A DNA stretch of 64,000 bases, taken from the NCBI RefSeq assembly GCF_051388935.1, contig NZ_JBPKBI010000024.1:11247-75246 (forward strand), written 5' to 3'. Made by a program: the position numbers and the translations under genes. Source of the stretch: Yinghuangia sp035454725. GTDB lineage: Bacteria > Actinomycetota > Actinomycetes > Streptomycetales > Streptomycetaceae. The stretch's first letter is position 1, and every line of letters begins with the position of its first letter. The notes under the pieces were generated by a model. That model did no database searches. It saw only the letters and a program-made list of their open reading frames with translations, and was not told the origin of the DNA. Below are positions 30,222 through 39,059 of the stretch, piece by piece.

Positions 30222-31571
30222 ATGAGCACAGCCATCGAACAACTCACCCGCCTCGCGGAGGACGACGACCGGTTCGACCACGCGTACGCCGAGTTGCGCG
30301 AGACACAGATCGCCGCGGTCAACGAGCGGTTCCAGGAGCGCCGCGACCGCATCAAGCTGCTGAGCCGCCGCGCGGACGACGCCGGCACGACCGAGATCCG
30401 CAACCGCGCGGACATCGTGCCGCTGCTGTTCCCGCACACCGCCTACAAGAGCTACCCCGAAAGCTTCCTGATCGAGGGCAGGTGGGACCGCCTCGGCAAG
30501 TGGCTGGCCTCCGTCTCGCCGTACCCGATCGGCCCGATCGACACCACCGGCATCGACGGGATCGACGATTGGCTCGCGCGGCTCCAGGACGCCGGGCACT
30601 ACGTGACCTGCTCCAGCGGTACGACCGGGAGCCCCGCGATGCTGTTGTCGTCGCAGAAGGACATCGACTGGTCGTGCAAGGACGCCGTCGCCATCTTCTC
30701 GTGGGGCTCGGGCGTGCGGCCGGAGCAGGACCGGCGCATGCTCGGACTCGGGGCCACCGCGGCAGCCGGACGGAACATCGCCATCGGGCAGGCGCTGTGG
30801 GCGGCGTTCAACGATCCCGCCAAGGAGCCATACCGGCTACCGGTCCCGCCGATCACGGTCGGCTCGCTGACCTCGATGGTCGTGCTGCGGAAGAAGGTCG
30901 CCGACGGCACCGCGCGCCCCGACGAGATCGCCGAGTTCGAGAAGACCTCCCAGGAGCGGCAGGAAGCCCTCGACAACGCCATGGTCGCGGGCGCGGAGGC
31001 GCTGATCGGGTTCCGGGACGAGAAGCTCTACATCTCCGGCATGTGGGGTCCGCTGTACCAGATCGCGAAGCTCGTGCGTGACATGGGTTATTCGGGCGAG
31101 GACTTCCACCCGGACAACTGCATATACGTCGGCGGCGGCCTCAAGCGTGCGCAACTACCGGACAATTACCAGGAGTTCGTGCATCAGACATTCAACATCC
31201 CGGCGTCCCGGGACTTCCAGATGTACTCGATGCAGGAGATCGGCTCCGGCATGCCCAAGTGCCGGAAGGGGAACAGGTACCACGTGCCGCCGTGGCTCGT
31301 GCCCATGGTGCTCGACGAGTCCGGCGATGAGCTGCTCCCCCACGAATCCGGCGAAGTCGAAGGCCGCGCGGCGTTCTTCGACATCTCGCTCGACGGGCGT
31401 TGGGGCGGCGTCATCAGCGGCGACAAGATCGCTCTCAGCCTCGATCCGTGCGCCTGCGGCAGCAAGAGCCCATCGATCCGCAACAACATCGTCCGGTACG
31501 CCGACATCAAGGGCGACGACAAGATCGGCTGCGCCGGCACCGTCGACGCCTATGTGAGGGGGCTGTCGTGA
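30222..31571 (+). CDS. LuxE-like acyl-protein synthetase / adenylating enzyme
   Basis: Protein of 449 aa, ATG 30222 with AGGGAAGG upstream. The nucleotide motif CSSGTTGSPAM at residues 130-140 and the late DISLDGRWGGVISGDKIAL segment place it with LuxE-type acyl-protein synthetases and phenylacetate-CoA-ligase-like adenylating enzymes. LuxE activates a carboxylic acid as acyl-AMP and passes it to the reductase LuxC. The next gene is a LuxC-like reductase overlapping by GTGA, which supports this role. The acid substrate is unknown. Confidence 0.78.
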   Translation: MSTAIEQLTRLAEDDDRFDHAYAELRETQIAAVNERFQERRDRIKLLSRRADDAGTTEIRNRADIVPLLFPHTAYKSYPESFLIEGRWDRLGKWLASVSPYPIGPIDTTGIDGIDDWLARLQDAGHYVTCSSGTTGSPAMLLSSQKDIDWSCKDAVAIFSWGSGVRPEQDRRMLGLGATAAAGRNIAIGQALWAAFNDPAKEPYRLPVPPITVGSLTSMVVLRKKVADGTARPDEIAEFEKTSQERQEALDNAMVAGAEALIGFRDEKLYISGMWGPLYQIAKLVRDMGYSGEDFHPDNCIYVGGGLKRAQLPDNYQEFVHQTFNIPASRDFQMYSMQEIGSGMPKCRKGNRYHVPPWLVPMVLDESGDELLPHESGEVEGRAAFFDISLDGRWGGVISGDKIALSLDPCACGSKSPSIRNNIVRYADIKGDDKIGCAGTVDAYVRGLS

Positions 31572-32986
31572 CCGCGATCGACGCCGAACCGACCGCGCCC
31601 GCGGTTTCCGCACCGTTCTTCCTGCGCGGTGAGCTCGTCGAGGGCCAGGATGTCGTCCAGCGTTCGCGCGACCTGGGCATCGCCTTCGCGACGCCGAGGC
31701 TCGACCTCGACCGTGCGGTGCACCCGCGCAGCGAGGTGCCTCCGCTGCTCGATGTGCCGGTCACCGAGATCATCGACTTCCTGGTCGAGACCGGCAGGCG
31801 CCTCCGTGACCCCGGCAACACGTTCGTGACCGATTGCATCGACCGCATGTGCGCGACCCACGTGTTGCCGCGCGCGATGCTTGAGGCGCAGGTCGAGGAC
31901 GCGGCCGGATATCTCGACCGGCGGGTGCTGGAAACCGTCGTCGAGCAGAACTTCCCCGATCCCAGGGCGCTGGACGAGTGGGTCCCCAAGCAGGACTTCA
32001 CCGGACGCAAGAGCTTCGTCCGCGCCTTCGCACCTCGGCTGATCCACGTCCTGCCGGGGAACGCCCCGGGAGTCGCGGTCCGGTGCATCGCGCAGGCCGC
32101 GCTGGTCAAGGCGGTGAACCTGTTCAAGATGTCGTCCAGCGACCCGTTCACCCCGGTCGCGATCCTGCGGACCATGGCCGACATCGACCCGGGCCACGCC
32201 GTCGTGAAGTCGATGTCGGCCGTGTACTGGCGCGGCGGCGACGACGCGGTGGAGCGGGTGCTGTACCGCCCGCAGTACTTCGACAAGATCGTCGCGTGGG
32301 GCGGCGGCGACGCGATCAACAACGTCGTCAAATACCTCGGCCCCGGCTTCCAGTTGATCTCGTTCGACCCGAAGACCTCGATCTCGATGGTCGGCCGCGA
32401 GGCCTTCGCGTCGGAGGAGACCCTCGACGACGCCGCCGAACTTGCCGCGTCCGATGTCATGGTGCTCAACCAGGACGCGTGCGTGGCAAGCCGGTTCGTC
32501 TACGTAGAAGCGGACGAGGCCGACGCGGACCGCTTCAGCGAGCGCCTTCAGGCCCGCATCGCCGAAAAGGCAGCCGCCTCAGGCGACATCCGTCCGCTCG
32601 ACCGCGAAATGCGCGAGCAGATCGACACGTTGGCGATGCTGGACGACGAATTCGGCGTGTGGGGACGGGCGGACGGCAAGGGCGTCGTCATCCGGTCGGA
32701 CGAGCCGGTGGACTTCCACCCGGTCAACAAGACCGCCAACGTCGTCCGCGTCGACGCGCTCGACGACGCCGTGAAGTACGTCAACGTGGCGACGCAGACG
32801 GTCGGTTTCTACCCGTTCGACCGCATGAGCGCCTACCGCGACCGGCTCGCCGCCGGCGGCGCCCAGCGCATCGTGCGGCTCGGCGAAGCCGGTCCCAGCA
32901 CCATCGGCAACCCCCACGACGCGATGTACCCCCTGCACCGCTTCGTCCACTGGATGGCCCACGAAGACGGCGTCGCCCAACCCTGA
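31568..32986 (+). CDS. LuxC-like acyl-CoA/acyl-protein reductase
   Basis: Protein of 472 aa starting at GTG 31568 within the upstream stop. LuxC features: HVLPGNAPGVAVRCIAQAAL, KMSSSDPFTPVAIL, KSMSAVYWRGGDDAVER, VAWGGGDAINNVVKY and the active-site region NQDACVASRF with Cys305. It reduces an activated acyl group to an aldehyde with NADPH. With LuxE it forms an acid-to-aldehyde unit. There is no LuxD transferase or LuxAB luciferase beside it. Confidence 0.85.
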   Translation: MTAIDAEPTAPAVSAPFFLRGELVEGQDVVQRSRDLGIAFATPRLDLDRAVHPRSEVPPLLDVPVTEIIDFLVETGRRLRDPGNTFVTDCIDRMCATHVLPRAMLEAQVEDAAGYLDRRVLETVVEQNFPDPRALDEWVPKQDFTGRKSFVRAFAPRLIHVLPGNAPGVAVRCIAQAALVKAVNLFKMSSSDPFTPVAILRTMADIDPGHAVVKSMSAVYWRGGDDAVERVLYRPQYFDKIVAWGGGDAINNVVKYLGPGFQLISFDPKTSISMVGREAFASEETLDDAAELAASDVMVLNQDACVASRFVYVEADEADADRFSERLQARIAEKAAASGDIRPLDREMREQIDTLAMLDDEFGVWGRADGKGVVIRSDEPVDFHPVNKTANVVRVDALDDAVKYVNVATQTVGFYPFDRMSAYRDRLAAGGAQRIVRLGEAGPSTIGNPHDAMYPLHRFVHWMAHEDGVAQP

Positions 32987-33157
32987 GGATTCGCAGGTCA
33001 TTTCGGTGTCACCCGGCCGCCGTCGTCCCCCGTGCCGGCACGATATTGCCGGGCACTCCCGCACACCGCACCCTAGACTCGGCACGGCCGGCCGCGGGAC
33101 TTCGGTTGCGACTTTCGACACCGCCTCTTAAGCGATCCCTCGCAGTTCGCTCCTCCA

Positions 33158-33191
33158 CTCCCCGGCCGGCCCTTTGTGTCCGGCCGGGGAG
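33158..33191 (+). promoter_or_regulatory. Hairpin covering the ribosome-binding site of the vWA gene
   Basis: CTCCCCGGCCGG, 10-base loop, CCGGCCGGGGAG: a perfect 12-bp stem whose right arm contains the GGGGAG that serves the GTG at 33201. If formed in mRNA it would hide the site. It also could act as a terminator for the LuxC-like gene 172 bases upstream, but the overlap with the ribosome-binding site favours translational control. Confidence 0.5.
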
Positions 33192-33200
33192 GGCAGGGAT

Positions 33201-34628
33201 GTGGACCGCCGCGAGTGGGTTGCCTGCGAGGACGTCGTGTTGTTCGTCAACGCGGCGGTGACCTCGACCGGCCAGCGCGAATTCCGCGACGGCGAGCAGG
33301 CGCAGCGCATGTCGCTCGCCTTCCTTCACGAGTACATGGTCGGCAACTACCGGGAGCTGTACGCGGCGTGCCTGGCGCTGGAGATCAACGACCACAACGC
33401 CGCACTTGTCGTCCGGCACCTGCTCCTGACCAGCCGTGACCTGCCGACCGCCACCCGCCGCCGCGAGGGCGCGCTCATCGCCCGCCGCCTCGAACTCATG
33501 GCACCGCAGCGCGTATACCGCCTCTTCCGCGAATTGGCGCGCCTCGGTGTCAACAACCGCCGCACGCGGGCCATCATGCGCGATTGGATCGCACAACGGC
33601 CCGACCCGACCTTCGATGCGGTCAAATACCGTTCCGGTGTCAAGGCCGCGGCCCGGCATGCCCACCTGCCCGTGCACGGCGAGACAGGCCTGGTCCTCTT
33701 CGCGCCCCTGCGCCGGCTGAAGGGCTTCAAGACGCCGCTGTTCGAGGCGTGGCGCCAGGCCCACTACACACAAAGCGCGCTGTACGACCTGCCGTACACC
33801 GTCGCCGAAGGCCTCGCGGCCCGACACGGCGTGAGGCGGCCCGAGTTCCTGCGTCGCATCGCCCCCAAACTCACCCGCTTGGAACGTCTGCGCCTCCAGG
33901 AGGCCGGCGAGCGGCTGAAGGTCGACGAGGTCCGCGCCGACCTGACCGCGATGCCGCTGACCAGGTTGGCGTCGTACGTCTTGTCGCTGACCCGCGAGGT
34001 ACGCGCCCGCCGGCACGACGAGTTGCACGCGGCGCTGACGGCCGCGGCGCGACGCGCGGCCGTTGACGCCTCCGGCACGTGGGGGCGGGTGGTCGCGGTG
34101 CTGGACGACAGCTTCTCGTCGTTCGGGTCGACCGCCAAACCGCAGCGTCCGCTGGCGGTCGCGCTTGCGTGCCACTACCTCCTCGGCACGCTCGCCGGCT
34201 CCTACACGGCGCTGTGGACGTCGGGCGCGCGGGACGCCCTGATGGTGCGGCCGAACGGCCCGACGCGCCTCGGCGATCGGCTGATCGACGCGCTGGAGCT
34301 GCGGCCCGATCGGCTGATCGTGGTCTCCGACGGCTGGGACAACGCGCCGCCCGGGCTCGCCGCCGAAGTGCTGCGGGTGTGGCGCGCGCGGCTGGATCCG
34401 GCCGGTGCGACCTCCGTCGTCCACCTCAATCCCGTGTACGACGCAGACGACTTCGGTGTAAAGGGGATCGGGGCGGGCGTGCCGACGGTCGGTGTCCGGG
34501 ACGCGGAAGACATACCGACGCTTGTCGAGCTGGCCCGGTTCGCCGAGGGACGCGCGGGCTTCGAGCAACTGGACCGCTACCTGATGGCCCGTCAAGAACG
34601 TTTTCTGGCTGGAGGGGCAGCGCGGTGA
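33201..34628 (+). CDS. vWA-domain protein, possibly TROVE/Ro60-like
   Basis: Protein of 475 aa; GTG 33201 is preferred over an in-frame TTG at 33174 because GGGGAGGG lies 7-10 bases upstream. The first 280 residues are all-helical, with DAVKYRSGVKAAARHAHL recalling the TROVE ring of Ro60 RNA-binding proteins. The C-terminal vWA domain keeps a MIDAS site, DDSFS at 302-306 and VSDGWD at 375-380. Ro-type proteins bind structured RNA and act in RNA quality control. The TROVE call is by eye and tentative; the vWA call is firmer. Coupled by GTGA to the next gene. Confidence 0.65.
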   Translation: MDRREWVACEDVVLFVNAAVTSTGQREFRDGEQAQRMSLAFLHEYMVGNYRELYAACLALEINDHNAALVVRHLLLTSRDLPTATRRREGALIARRLELMAPQRVYRLFRELARLGVNNRRTRAIMRDWIAQRPDPTFDAVKYRSGVKAAARHAHLPVHGETGLVLFAPLRRLKGFKTPLFEAWRQAHYTQSALYDLPYTVAEGLAARHGVRRPEFLRRIAPKLTRLERLRLQEAGERLKVDEVRADLTAMPLTRLASYVLSLTREVRARRHDELHAALTAAARRAAVDASGTWGRVVAVLDDSFSSFGSTAKPQRPLAVALACHYLLGTLAGSYTALWTSGARDALMVRPNGPTRLGDRLIDALELRPDRLIVVSDGWDNAPPGLAAEVLRVWRARLDPAGATSVVHLNPVYDADDFGVKGIGAGVPTVGVRDAEDIPTLVELARFAEGRAGFEQLDRYLMARQERFLAGGAAR

Positions 34629-35785
34629 GCGGGCGCGGATTCGCACTGACGGGACTGTCCGTCCGGCCGGCGCAGGTGTGGGGCGCGATCCGGCTCGTGC
34701 CGCTGGTGCGTGACGAACCGATCGCCGGCCTGCGCCTGGACAAGCGGGTCCACGCAGTCGGCGACCCGTCGATCGTCGACGTGGGCGACGGCACCGTCTA
34801 CAGCTCCTACATCCCCCACGCTTTCGTCGCCTCGTGGGGCGGGGCCGCGGAGCCGTCCGCGGCGTTCGGCACCCACCTTCAGGAGAAGCCCGCGACACCG
34901 CGCCGGGCGAAGCTGCGCGCCCCGGCACGCGCGATCCGTCGCCTGGCACGTCGGACCGCCCCGGAGAGGTTGCGGTTCCTGCCCATGCACCTCGCGATGG
35001 ACGGCTATCTCGCGCTGCACTTCGGCGGCCCCGAGACGGCGTGGGAGGAGTGGACGGACGCAGCGGTCCGGCACGGTCTGTCACCGCGCGTGGAGGAGGC
35101 CTACTGCGGTGCACGGGTGCGCGGACTCGCGGACGCGCTGCGGGCGTTCGAGATCCATCCGGGTCAGTGCGGTGTGGCGCTCTACGTCGCGGACGCGCTC
35201 GCAAGCGTGTTCGTGGTGCCGCATCCCGCCGACTACCGCGCGCTGCACACGACGCTGCTGGAGGACATGTACGGCGAAGTCCTGTTCCATTACACGACCT
35301 ACGTCGCCGAGGTGCCGGACTTCACCGCGGCGATCGACGCCGACCGTGTCTCGTCGTTCGCGGACCTGCGGCGCGAGGCGGTGCGGCAGTCGCAGGACTG
35401 GGCGCGGTTCCACGACGGCGCGATGGCCGCCGGGCTTCTCGACGAGGAGGCGTACGCGTACGAACGCGTCTACCGACTCGGCGAGTTCACCCTGTCGCGG
35501 ATGCTTCCGCCGTTCCGCCTCAACGAGGAAAACCACATCGGCGAGCTGATCACGGCGGCCGACGGCCGCCTCGCGTACTGCAAGACGTTCCGGCTCTCCC
35601 CACCGCAAATCAAGCGCGGATATCTGCTCTCGCGCCTGCACGCGCACGACTGGGACCTGCTCTCGACGGCGCGAGCACTCGGCACCGAGCCGTCGCAACT
35701 GGCCCGTCGCATCGAGGCAGCGGGCTTCACCGGTCTGCTGCGACGCGACGTCGTGGCGCGGCTGGACCGCACAGGCCGGGCGTAG
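34625..35785 (+). CDS. ARPP-2-like protein with C-terminal HTH
   Basis: Protein of 386 aa, start overlapping the vWA gene. The N-terminus LTGLSVRPAQVWGAIRLVPLVRDEPIAGLRLD resembles proteins annotated as ARPP-2-domain in Streptomyces (from memory, not checked). The C-terminal 50 residues, HDWDLLSTARALGTEPSQLARRIEAAGFTGLL, look like a Fis-type helix-turn-helix. Together with the vWA partner it could form an RNA- or stress-response unit. It ends 18 bases before the convergent gas vesicle operon. Confidence 0.5.
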   Translation: MSGRGFALTGLSVRPAQVWGAIRLVPLVRDEPIAGLRLDKRVHAVGDPSIVDVGDGTVYSSYIPHAFVASWGGAAEPSAAFGTHLQEKPATPRRAKLRAPARAIRRLARRTAPERLRFLPMHLAMDGYLALHFGGPETAWEEWTDAAVRHGLSPRVEEAYCGARVRGLADALRAFEIHPGQCGVALYVADALASVFVVPHPADYRALHTTLLEDMYGEVLFHYTTYVAEVPDFTAAIDADRVSSFADLRREAVRQSQDWARFHDGAMAAGLLDEEAYAYERVYRLGEFTLSRMLPPFRLNEENHIGELITAADGRLAYCKTFRLSPPQIKRGYLLSRLHAHDWDLLSTARALGTEPSQLARRIEAAGFTGLLRRDVVARLDRTGRA

Positions 35786-35803
35786 CCGAGCTGTTCGCCG
35801 CCG

Positions 35804-36277
35804 TCACCCCCGCGGGTGGCGGGCTTCGTCTCGGCGTCCCTGTGCGGTCGGACCCTCGGGGGCGTCGTCGTTCGACGCGTAGTCACGCGGGAGCAGCGGT
35901 CCCAAGGGGCCGAGGTCGAGATTGAGGTCGGCGGGCGTCAGGTCGAACCGTCGGCGCAGGGTCTCCATGCGGTCCTCAAGGAGCATCAGGGTCAGGCCGA
36001 TGCGCTCCTCCTGGTCCTCGGTCAGGTCTCCGGCGTCGACGCGGCGCAGGGCCTGACGCTCCATCAGTTGGCGGAGCAGTTCGACGACGGTGAGGACCAG
36101 GCGTACGAGGTCGCGTTCGACGCTGTCGGGGTCCGCGTCCAGCGACCTCCGAGTGCGGCTGCCGGACTTGTCCCTCGCCCGGCCCCGGTCCGGGGCCTCG
36201 GGAGCGGGCCACCAGTCGTCGAACGGGTCGTCGCTCGGCCGACCCGAGGGGCGGCCTCGCGGGGTTCCTGCGGTCAT
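35804..36277 (-). CDS. gvpK: Gas vesicle protein GvpK
   Basis: Protein of 157 aa. Core LVRLVLTVVELLRQLMERQALRRVDAGDLTEDQEERIGLTLMLLEDRM and DLNLDLGPLGPLLP is the GvpK signature. Both the N-terminal 45 residues and the C-terminal tail are charged extensions. ATG 36277 overlaps the gvpS stop as ATGA. Last gene of the operon; GvpK is a minor assembly protein of gas vesicles. Confidence 0.95.
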   Translation of the reverse strand: MTAGTPRGRPSGRPSDDPFDDWWPAPEAPDRGRARDKSGSRTRRSLDADPDSVERDLVRLVLTVVELLRQLMERQALRRVDAGDLTEDQEERIGLTLMLLEDRMETLRRRFDLTPADLNLDLGPLGPLLPRDYASNDDAPEGPTAQGRRDEARHPRG

Positions 36278-36531
36278 GGCCGCCCACCCCCGACCGCCGG
36301 CGGCCCGGCCTCCGTGGGCACGAGCAGCGGAAGCGGGTCCGCCGTCCCGCCGACCGTGGCGGGGGCGATCAGCGCCCGCAGGTCGATGCGGACCAGCGGG
36401 ACGTCGGCGATCGACAGGACCAACTCGCCGTGCAGGACCACGCCTCCGGCGAGCACCCGGTCGAGCAGGTCGACAAGGGAGGTTTCCGCCTGGGGCAGCG
36501 GCGGTGGGAACTGCGGGGCGGGGACACTCAC
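36274..36531 (-). CDS. gvpS: Gas vesicle protein GvpS (GvpA-fold)
   Basis: Protein of 85 aa of the GvpA/J fold: SLVDLLDRVLAGGVVLHGELVLSIADVPLVRIDLRALI. Short, with a Pro-rich N-terminus. GTG 36531 overlaps the gvpL stop as GTGA. In Streptomyces clusters a gene of this size in this place is called gvpS; it is probably a minor shell or nucleation protein. Confidence 0.88.
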   Translation of the reverse strand: MSVPAPQFPPPLPQAETSLVDLLDRVLAGGVVLHGELVLSIADVPLVRIDLRALIAPATVGGTADPLPLLVPTEAGPPAVGGGRP

Positions 36532-37478
36532 GGCGCGGCCTCCCTGCTTGGCTCGCCGAGCCGACCGGGCTCGGGGGCACCACCAAAACCCGCAGTGCCA
36601 GGCGCCTCGGATCCGGCGGTGGTCGCCGACGGCTGTCCGGGGTCCGACCCGCCCGTTTCCGGCTGGTCGGTTTCCCGCCGGTCCGGCCCGGTGAACGAGT
36701 ACGGCACCCACGGGCCTCCGACTTCGACGCGCAGCCCGGGGAGTGTCCAGCGGGTCAGTTCGGCACCGAATGCGTCCACGCGCTCGTCGGCGACCAGGCA
36801 CGCTGCGTTCAGCATGTTGGCCTCGCCCGGCTTCGACCCCGCGTCCGCACTCGGCGGCCGCAGGGGGAGGTGGCGTACCTGGTCGGCGACCGTGCGCAGC
36901 GCGGCGTCGAGTTCCGAGACGGTCCGCAGCAGTTCCGCGCGGGCACGCTCGGCGGCCGCACGCTCGTTCCGGCGGCGGTCGAGGTAGGCGCGTCCCGCCC
37001 CGCTGCCTGTCGCCCCGGCCCGCCGCGGTGCGCGGGAGGCCGCTTCGGCCGACACGGTCCCGTAGACCTTGACGCTCCACTCGGTGTGGCCGGCGACCTC
37101 TTCCAACGTGCTGCGCAGCCGGTCCGCCTCCGTGCGCAGGACGTTCCGCACTCCGTCGTCGTCGTGGTACATCGTGGCCAGGCGCAGCGGAGCGGTGGCA
37201 GCCGACGCACCGACGGTCTGCACCACGTCGTTGTGGGCGCGGGCGATCCGTTCGAGTTCGGGTGGGTCGGTCAAACGCTGCTGGAGGGCTTCCTCGCCGA
37301 ATGTCTCGACGGGCACGGTCTCCACGACGGCCACCAGGTCGTCGAGTCCGTCGGCGGCGACGGTGTGGACCGGGCCGCCGCCGATGCCGGCGACGGCGTC
37401 CAACGTCGCAGTGTCGAAGGGGCGGCACACCGCGTAGACGTAGCTCGCGGTGGGGCGGTCGTCGGGCAGGCTGCTCAT
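36528..37478 (-). CDS. gvpL: Gas vesicle protein GvpL/GvpF family
   Basis: Protein of 316 aa. ASYVYAVCRPFD at the N-terminus, AHNDVVQTVGASAATAPLRLATMY in the middle and EWSVKVYGTV are typical of the GvpL/F family. A helical RRRNERAAAERARAELLRTVSEL segment follows. The last 60 residues (after GPWVPYSFTGPDRRE) are a Gly/Pro-rich tail. It overlaps gvpJ and gvpS by four bases each. Confidence 0.93.
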   Translation of the reverse strand: MSSLPDDRPTASYVYAVCRPFDTATLDAVAGIGGGPVHTVAADGLDDLVAVVETVPVETFGEEALQQRLTDPPELERIARAHNDVVQTVGASAATAPLRLATMYHDDDGVRNVLRTEADRLRSTLEEVAGHTEWSVKVYGTVSAEAASRAPRRAGATGSGAGRAYLDRRRNERAAAERARAELLRTVSELDAALRTVADQVRHLPLRPPSADAGSKPGEANMLNAACLVADERVDAFGAELTRWTLPGLRVEVGGPWVPYSFTGPDRRETDQPETGGSDPGQPSATTAGSEAPGTAGFGGAPEPGRLGEPSREAAP

Positions 37479-37957
37479 CGGTCCTCCCCCGGCTCGTCGG
37501 CGTCGCGGTCGGGCGGGGCCTGCGCGTCGAGCATTTCGCGCAACCGGCGGTTCTCCTCGACGAGCGCAGGGTCCGCCGACTCGATGGCGGCGGGTGAGAC
37601 GTCGCCGCGCTGGGCCAGACGCCGGCGCAGCTTCTCGTTCTCGTCGGCGAGTTCCCGGTCGGCGGCCTTCGAGGACAGGGACGGGTCGCGCTCCCACCAG
37701 TCGATGCCCATCTCCCGCGCGCGGTCGACGGATGCGACGAGCAGGCGCAGCTTGATCGTCAGCAGTTCGACGTCGACGAGATTGATCTTGATGTCCCCGG
37801 CGATCACGATGCCCTTGTCGAGCACCCGCTCAAGGATGTCGGCGAGGTTGGCCGGGCCGCCGGGCGCCTGTGGTGTGCGGCGGGCAAGAGAATCCGCCGG
37901 CCACCCGCCACCTGCGGATTCGGCGGGGGGATTGCGGCGGAACTCTCCCTGAGTCAT
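37475..37957 (-). CDS. gvpJ: Gas vesicle protein GvpJ
   Basis: Protein of 160 aa with a GvpA fold core (LADILERVLDKGIVIAGDIKINLVDVELLTIKLRLLVASVDRA) followed by DWWERDPSLS and a charged coiled-coil tail. The WERDP motif and the tail distinguish GvpJ from the main shell protein GvpA. It closes or nucleates the vesicle ends. ATGA overlap with gvpL. Confidence 0.92.
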   Translation of the reverse strand: MTQGEFRRNPPAESAGGGWPADSLARRTPQAPGGPANLADILERVLDKGIVIAGDIKINLVDVELLTIKLRLLVASVDRAREMGIDWWERDPSLSSKAADRELADENEKLRRRLAQRGDVSPAAIESADPALVEENRRLREMLDAQAPPDRDADEPGEDR

Positions 37958-38005
37958 GCGCGGTGTCCTGTCCCTTCAGAGGCCGGGAGGCCGTGGGTCG
38001 GGCGG

Positions 38006-38284
38006 CTACGGGAGCTCCGACGCGGTCCAGGTGCTCCCGTCGGTCGGTGCGCGGTCTGCGGCGTTGTGCTCCCAGCGGTCCAACAGCTCTTCCTCGCGTT
38101 CGTCGTACGTCGCCTCGTCGATCACTCCGTCTTCCAAGTCCTTGAGCAGGGCCGCGAGTTCGGCGCGTATGACCGCCGGGTCGTACATCTCCTGCTCGGC
38201 GGCGTCCTCGACGCGCCGCGCGACCCACACGACGCCGCGGACCGGGGCGAGCGGCAGGCCGACGAGTCCCGAGAGCAGTCCCAT
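38006..38284 (-). CDS. gvpG: Gas vesicle protein GvpG
   Basis: Protein of 92 aa beginning MGLLSGLVGLPLAPVRGVVWVARRVEDAAEQEMYDP, the GvpG signature, followed by a helical EELAALLKDLEDG...DEREEELLDRWE segment. Minor assembly protein. It is 46 bases downstream of gvpF and 48 bases upstream of gvpJ, in the usual Streptomyces order. Confidence 0.93.
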   Translation of the reverse strand: MGLLSGLVGLPLAPVRGVVWVARRVEDAAEQEMYDPAVIRAELAALLKDLEDGVIDEATYDEREEELLDRWEHNAADRAPTDGSTWTASELP

Positions 38285-38330
38285 CCGTGTTCCTCCTCGC
38301 GTCCTGTGCGGCCGACGGCCTGCGGCTCGG

Positions 38331-39059
38331 TCAGCCGCCGACGGGCTCCGGGACAAAGCTGTATGTGGGCAGCGGTCCCGTGGACCGCAGCTCGATGCCG
38401 GGGCCGATGTCGCCCTGCAATCCGTCGACCGCCGCCTGGAAGGCCTCCACGCCGCCTCTCGGCACCAGGAACGACAGATTCGCGGCGTGGTCCTGCACCT
38501 TCGGCCCTTCGCTCACGTCGACCGCATAGGGCCTCAGCACCTCGGCGATCCGCGCCGAGATCTCGGCTTCGTAGCGGGACACGGCGTGCGCCACCATCTC
38601 CCCCAGCCGGACCTGTTCGTCGTAGCCGCCCAGGGTGCGCGTGCGCTCGCGCTGCGCGAGCAGGTTCGGGTCAGCGGCGACGATGTCGGCGAGCACCGCG
38701 TCCAGGTCGAGGGCCGCCTTGACGTTGATCTCCGTGTTGCCGGCCGTGCGCGCAAGCGCGTCCGCATACAGCGACGCATGTTCGGCCAGGTGCTTCTCGA
38801 CTGCCGAGTCATCCGGTACGACCACGCCGAATTGCAGCGGCAGGGCCGGCCCGTGGTCGGCGAGTTCGCGGAGGAGTTCATGGTGCGCGGCGACGTCGCG
38901 GCGGCGGGCGCGCAGGTCCTCGGGCGCCGGGCCCACCACGGCGGCCAGCCCTTCGGGGCCCGCGACTTTGCGCGGCCCCTCCGCCGGGGCGCCGACGCCG
39001 AGTGCGGAGGTGGGCAGCGGATGGTCGGCCGTGACGACGGCGTACACGTAGGTGGCCAT
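38331..39059 (-). CDS. gvpF: Gas vesicle protein GvpF
   Basis: Protein of 242 aa. TYVYAVVTADHP at the start, GPALPLQFGVVVPDDSAV in the middle and NLSFLVPRGGVEAFQAAVD near the end are GvpF hallmarks; this shorter paralogue is next to gvpA. ATG 39059 overlaps the gvpA stop by one base and has GAGGAGG upstream; a GTG directly before it (39062) is an alternative start. Confidence 0.93.
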   Translation of the reverse strand: MATYVYAVVTADHPLPTSALGVGAPAEGPRKVAGPEGLAAVVGPAPEDLRARRRDVAAHHELLRELADHGPALPLQFGVVVPDDSAVEKHLAEHASLYADALARTAGNTEINVKAALDLDAVLADIVAADPNLLAQRERTRTLGGYDEQVRLGEMVAHAVSRYEAEISARIAEVLRPYAVDVSEGPKVQDHAANLSFLVPRGGVEAFQAAVDGLQGDIGPGIELRSTGPLPTYSFVPEPVGG

